From assembly GCA_036822015.1 (NCBI GenBank), contig DAISIL010000089.1, positions 1 through 8,665 of the forward strand: DNA of 8,665 nucleotides. Reading direction: 5' to 3'. The notes beneath the pieces were generated by a model. It did no database searches. It was not told the DNA's origin and was given only the letters and a program-made list of their open reading frames with translations. A program made the translations under genes and the position numbers. This document shows, in pieces, positions 6,442 through 8,665 of this stretch. Position 1 is the first letter of the stretch; each line of letters starts with the position of its first letter. Source of the DNA: DAISIL01 sp036822015. Its GTDB lineage: Bacteria; Bacteroidota; Bacteroidia; Cytophagales; Bernardetiaceae.

Positions 6442-6471
6442 ATGAGAATTTGTCTAAACTTTTTGTGCTTT

Positions 6472-6849
6472 ATGGAAGATAACAAACCCGCTATTCGTGA
6501 ATCCAACAACGGATTCATGGATTTTATTCGCAACATCGAAGATCGCATCACGGCCTTGACTACCCTTGAAATCAAGACGATCGTTGGGGAGATGGACGTA
6601 GATAGCCAGGGAAATGTGCAGATGCGTTCAAACGATGATGTAAAGGTACTTTACAGCCGCTTCAACCTTATCGGCGGCGACGTAACGTCCCAGATCAGTA
6701 CCGAACTCATCTACGATAAGTACCAATGGCTCAGGGAGTTCCATGAACGCAAAGAAGATAAAGGCACCGAAATTATCGCTTCCAATATCGAAGCCATCTT
6801 TTCCTTGATCGAACTCTTTAAGGGCATCAAGGCCAGCGATATAGAGTAG
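6472..6849 (+). CDS. unrecognised protein A of the three-gene cassette (GGD module)
   Basis: A 125-residue soluble-looking protein that I do not recognise. No signal peptide or membrane segment is visible. The N-terminal part (about 16-40) is a predicted helix containing LTTLEIKTIVGE (29-40), which matches LTRLEVNTILNE in the next gene. The second half has NLIGGDVTSQI (65-75), then a helical stretch with FH (90-91), and an amphipathic C-terminal helix (about 99-120). The same order (short strand, GD motif, helix with histidine, C-terminal helix) recurs in the two following proteins. ATG 6472 is preferred over upstream starts because it lies just after the predicted transcription start. The next gene begins 2 bases after its stop, so the two are an operon. 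It may be the minimal form of the shared module, perhaps an assembly partner; function is unknown. Confidence 0.85.
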   Translation: MEDNKPAIRESNNGFMDFIRNIEDRITALTTLEIKTIVGEMDVDSQGNVQMRSNDDVKVLYSRFNLIGGDVTSQISTELIYDKYQWLREFHERKEDKGTEIIASNIEAIFSLIELFKGIKASDIE

Positions 6850-6851
6850 CT

Positions 6852-7604
6852 ATGGCGATCAACATCAAACGTCTGGTCAGCGATCTGACACGCCTTGAGG
6901 TCAATACGATCCTCAACGAGGGACTGCTCGGGAGTGAACCCCGATCCAATCGACACATGTTCCATGAGCTGGCCGAAGATTACCGCCATGCCCTCACCCA
7001 AATCAATAGAGACCTCCAAAAAGGCAACTTAACTTTTCAGATGCCTTATGGCGGACAAAAATCCTTCGTAGAACTTTATCAGACTGCCAGAGCGCAAAAA
7101 AAAGCCTGTGAGGACTTGATCCAGAAGACGCTAGAAGAGGAAGAAAAACGCAACTGGCGGGCGCATCTCAAGATGCTTTACCGCATCACGAGCCACACCG
7201 AAAATGTTCTTGAAGTCTTTCGTGTTTTGAAAGAAAACGCTCCCACAGAAGCCACCGAACAGGATTGGAACAACGACTTCCCCTTAGAGCAACTCAATAA
7301 AATCCCCGATTTAGAAATTGACGTTCAGGAACTCACCCACGTCAGAAAAGCCTACGAAATCGGGACACAACAAATCTTGATGCAGACCGTCATCCAGGTT
7401 GATGGCGACATGACCTCCTACATCACACCCGCTTACTTGAAGTTTTCGGAAAAAGAACAAAAGATGCTCATGGAGATGCACCACAAGGCCTTCACAACCT
7501 CCATGTCGGTCTGGAAATACCTCTTCGAGACCATTTACAGCCTCGCCGGTGGGGCGATCAACAAAGTCTTTAAGGGCAAACAGGAAAACAAAAGCCGTGC
7601 GTAG
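6852..7604 (+). CDS. unrecognised protein B of the three-gene cassette (long helical insert, DGD module)
   Basis: A 250-residue protein that I do not recognise. It appears to be a longer relative of protein A. The N-terminus LTRLEVNTILNE (12-23) matches protein A, and the C-terminal half carries TVIQVDGDMTSYI (179-191), MHHK (209-212) and a closing hydrophobic helix (about 217-233). Between them lies a charged, largely helical insert (about 36-130), including KTLEEEEKRNW (92-102), that may form a coiled coil. The segment AYEIGTQ (167-173) before the DGD motif matches AYEVRTP in protein C. No catalytic motif is evident and no strong membrane segment is present. Start and stop are well supported: the ATG follows the previous stop by 2 bases, and the next gene begins 7 bases after its stop. 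A structural or scaffolding role is possible but unproven. Confidence 0.88.
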   Translation: MAINIKRLVSDLTRLEVNTILNEGLLGSEPRSNRHMFHELAEDYRHALTQINRDLQKGNLTFQMPYGGQKSFVELYQTARAQKKACEDLIQKTLEEEEKRNWRAHLKMLYRITSHTENVLEVFRVLKENAPTEATEQDWNNDFPLEQLNKIPDLEIDVQELTHVRKAYEIGTQQILMQTVIQVDGDMTSYITPAYLKFSEKEQKMLMEMHHKAFTTSMSVWKYLFETIYSLAGGAINKVFKGKQENKSRA

Positions 7605-7611
7605 ATCATGG

Positions 7612-8223
7612 ATGCCATATCTTGAACTATTGCGTCGGCCAGCCATCTGGAGAGAATATCTATCCGATACGTACCAAAAAATCCTATATTTCTTTCGATT
7701 ATTGCCCGGAGCATGGCGTATTTTTCCATTCTTACGGCAGATCATCCGAAGAGGTGCTTACGAGGTGCGTACCCCCTTCCCGACGCGAGAGGTACACTTC
7801 CGCACCCTCATCCAAATGGATGGCGATGCACTGCATTTTTTTCCACACCCGAATACGCCCACTGATCCCACCTTACGGGATGCCTGGCTTACCGATTACG
7901 AAGCTACCCACCAAAGCCACCAAGAACGCCTCGATAACGAACTGCTGGCCATCGCTTTGAGTTGGGATTTTTGGAGAGCATTGTTTAGTGTCCCTGTTTT
8001 TTTGGGGATCAATTACAACCTTGTCACTGATCTCTACACGCAAGGCGACCTGCTCTGGACACAACTTCAAGACCCCATCGAAAATTGGCAGTGGTTGCGT
8101 AGTTTTGGTATCGCTGGCTTGAGTTTTTATTTTCGGCGCAAGATCATCGACTGGGTCATCACTAATCTCTTTGCTATTTTGCGAGTCCTAGATCGAATCG
8201 GGAAAAAGTTTAAAATTTTTTAA
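7612..8223 (+). CDS. unrecognised protein C of the three-gene cassette (DGD module, hydrophobic C-terminus)
   Basis: A 203-residue protein that I do not recognise. It shares AYEVRTP (49-55) and TLIQMDGDALHFF (65-77) with the corresponding AYEIGTQ and TVIQVDGDMTSYI of protein B. The N-terminus is basic and aromatic (IWREYL, KILYFF, AWRIFPFLRQIIRR), suiting contact with a membrane surface. Downstream are hydrophobic stretches at about 111-133 and 163-192, and a very basic end (RIGKKFKIF). At least one of these could be membrane-inserted, so this may anchor the complex. The start is uncertain: ATG 7612 lies 7 bases after the preceding stop and is preferred, but GTG 7597, overlapping gene B, would add five residues. 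The stop is TAA at 8221-8223, with no convincing terminator behind it. Confidence 0.85.
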   Translation: MPYLELLRRPAIWREYLSDTYQKILYFFRLLPGAWRIFPFLRQIIRRGAYEVRTPFPTREVHFRTLIQMDGDALHFFPHPNTPTDPTLRDAWLTDYEATHQSHQERLDNELLAIALSWDFWRALFSVPVFLGINYNLVTDLYTQGDLLWTQLQDPIENWQWLRSFGIAGLSFYFRRKIIDWVITNLFAILRVLDRIGKKFKIF

Positions 8224-8242
8224 GCAAAGCCCCATCACGAAT

Positions 8243-8273
8243 CTTGATTTACGACCAAAAATAATTATCTTTG
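8243..8273 (+). promoter_or_regulatory. Bacteroidota-type promoter for the HHH protein gene
   Basis: CTTG (8243-8246) is followed after 19 bases by TATCTTTG (8266-8273), an exact match to the -7 box TAnnTTTG. Transcription would begin near 8280, about 55 bases before the ATG. The next gene can therefore be expressed separately from the three-gene cassette. No terminator for the cassette is visible between 8224 and 8242. Confidence 0.55.
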
Positions 8274-8334
8274 GTATTGATCTTCGGGACTCCCCTACGC
8301 TAATCAACTTCTTTTTACGTACATCCGTAGCCGT

Positions 8335-8665
8335 ATGCACGCCTTACGTGAGCTACTCCAAGACCTCTTTGGGTTTTCGGAACGTGAAACGAGGGGTTTT
8401 TTCCTGCTGCTTGCTCTCCTGTTTGGTTTGGTGGCTTTGAGCCTCGCCTGGGCAAGCCTTCGTCGCCCTACCCCCACAACGGCCCGTGATGCCGCCCAAC
8501 TCGATAGCCTATTTGCTCTGCTCCAAGATATGCCCACAACAGCAGCGGCTGTCCCGAGCTACTTTGCCTTTGACCCCAACACGGCCACGCTCCAGGACTG
8601 GCAGACCCTTGGCGTTCCCGAACCCCTAGCCCAACGTATCCTCAACTACCGCCAAAAGGGCGGGC
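8335..8665 (+). CDS. helix-hairpin-helix (ComEA-like) membrane-anchored protein, 3' end cut off
   Basis: The first 110 residues are visible before the right edge. A basic and polar N-terminus (MHALRELLQDLFGFSERETR) precedes one membrane segment (about 21-41, with LLLALLFGLVALSLAW). A linker follows, and then the start of a helix-hairpin-helix domain with FDPNTATLQDWQTLGV (79-94) and QRILNYRQKGG (100-110). FDPNTAT followed by a hairpin and RILNYR is typical of Bacteroidota proteins with one or more ComEA-type HHH repeats. Such domains bind DNA non-specifically through the backbone; ComEA itself acts in DNA uptake across the periplasm. More HHH repeats probably follow beyond the edge. ATG 8335 is the first good start after the promoter. 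The family call is solid; a role in DNA uptake is inferred. Confidence 0.88.
   Translation, partial: MHALRELLQDLFGFSERETRGFFLLLALLFGLVALSLAWASLRRPTPTTARDAAQLDSLFALLQDMPTTAAAVPSYFAFDPNTATLQDWQTLGVPEPLAQRILNYRQKGG

Noticed and set aside
6403..6471. N-terminal extension of protein A from a GTG at 6403
   Set aside because: The extension overlaps the predicted promoter elements (6410-6441) and adds residues with no counterpart in the related protein B; ATG 6472 fits better.
7549..7611. Longer form of protein C starting at 7549 inside gene B
   Set aside because: It would overlap gene B by more than 50 bases, and the extra residues are highly basic and look like out-of-frame coding.

Overview
The window most likely comes from a member of the Bacteroidota. 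RecA carries the residues typical of that phylum in its L2 region and subunit interface. Five intergenic regions hold matches to the Bacteroidota primary-sigma promoter (TTTG or TTG, about 19 bp, TAnnTTTG). Start codons generally lack clear Shine-Dalgarno sequences. The native genes are moderately to highly GC-rich. I cannot place the organism below phylum.

Layout, left to right. (1) Positions 1-1330, minus strand: the N-terminal 443 residues of an ABC-type SMC/OLD-like ATPase, visibly AT-rich compared with everything to its right. It runs off the left edge and looks like part of a transferred, probably defence-related, locus. (2) Positions 1331-1571: its promoter and leader, then the intrinsic terminator of recA. 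(3) recA on the minus strand, divergent from (4) a MoxR-type AAA+ ATPase on the plus strand. The roughly 145 bp between them hold an unusual cluster of TTACGG-type inverted repeats. (5) A tightly coupled minus-strand operon: family 2 glycosyltransferase, TRAP small permease and TRAP large permease, joined by two ATGA stop/start overlaps and lacking a substrate-binding protein. (6) Divergent from it, a plus-strand operon of three unrecognised genes (6472-8223). These share a module centred on a (D/G)GD motif and look like diverged relatives. (7) At the right edge, with its own promoter, the start of a membrane-anchored helix-hairpin-helix (ComEA-like) protein.

How the parts work together. RecA and the HHH protein are ordinary DNA-handling genes. 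The two TRAP permeases should form one transporter of the mannitol/chloroaromatic type (FcbT2/FcbT3-like, probably for organic acids), but its binding protein must be encoded elsewhere. The MoxR ATPase belongs to the subgroup usually found beside VWA-domain and DUF5682-type partners, and none is visible here. The three-gene cassette at 6472-8223 is the best candidate for an undescribed system. The fragment at 1-1330 is the best candidate for a mobile defence module.
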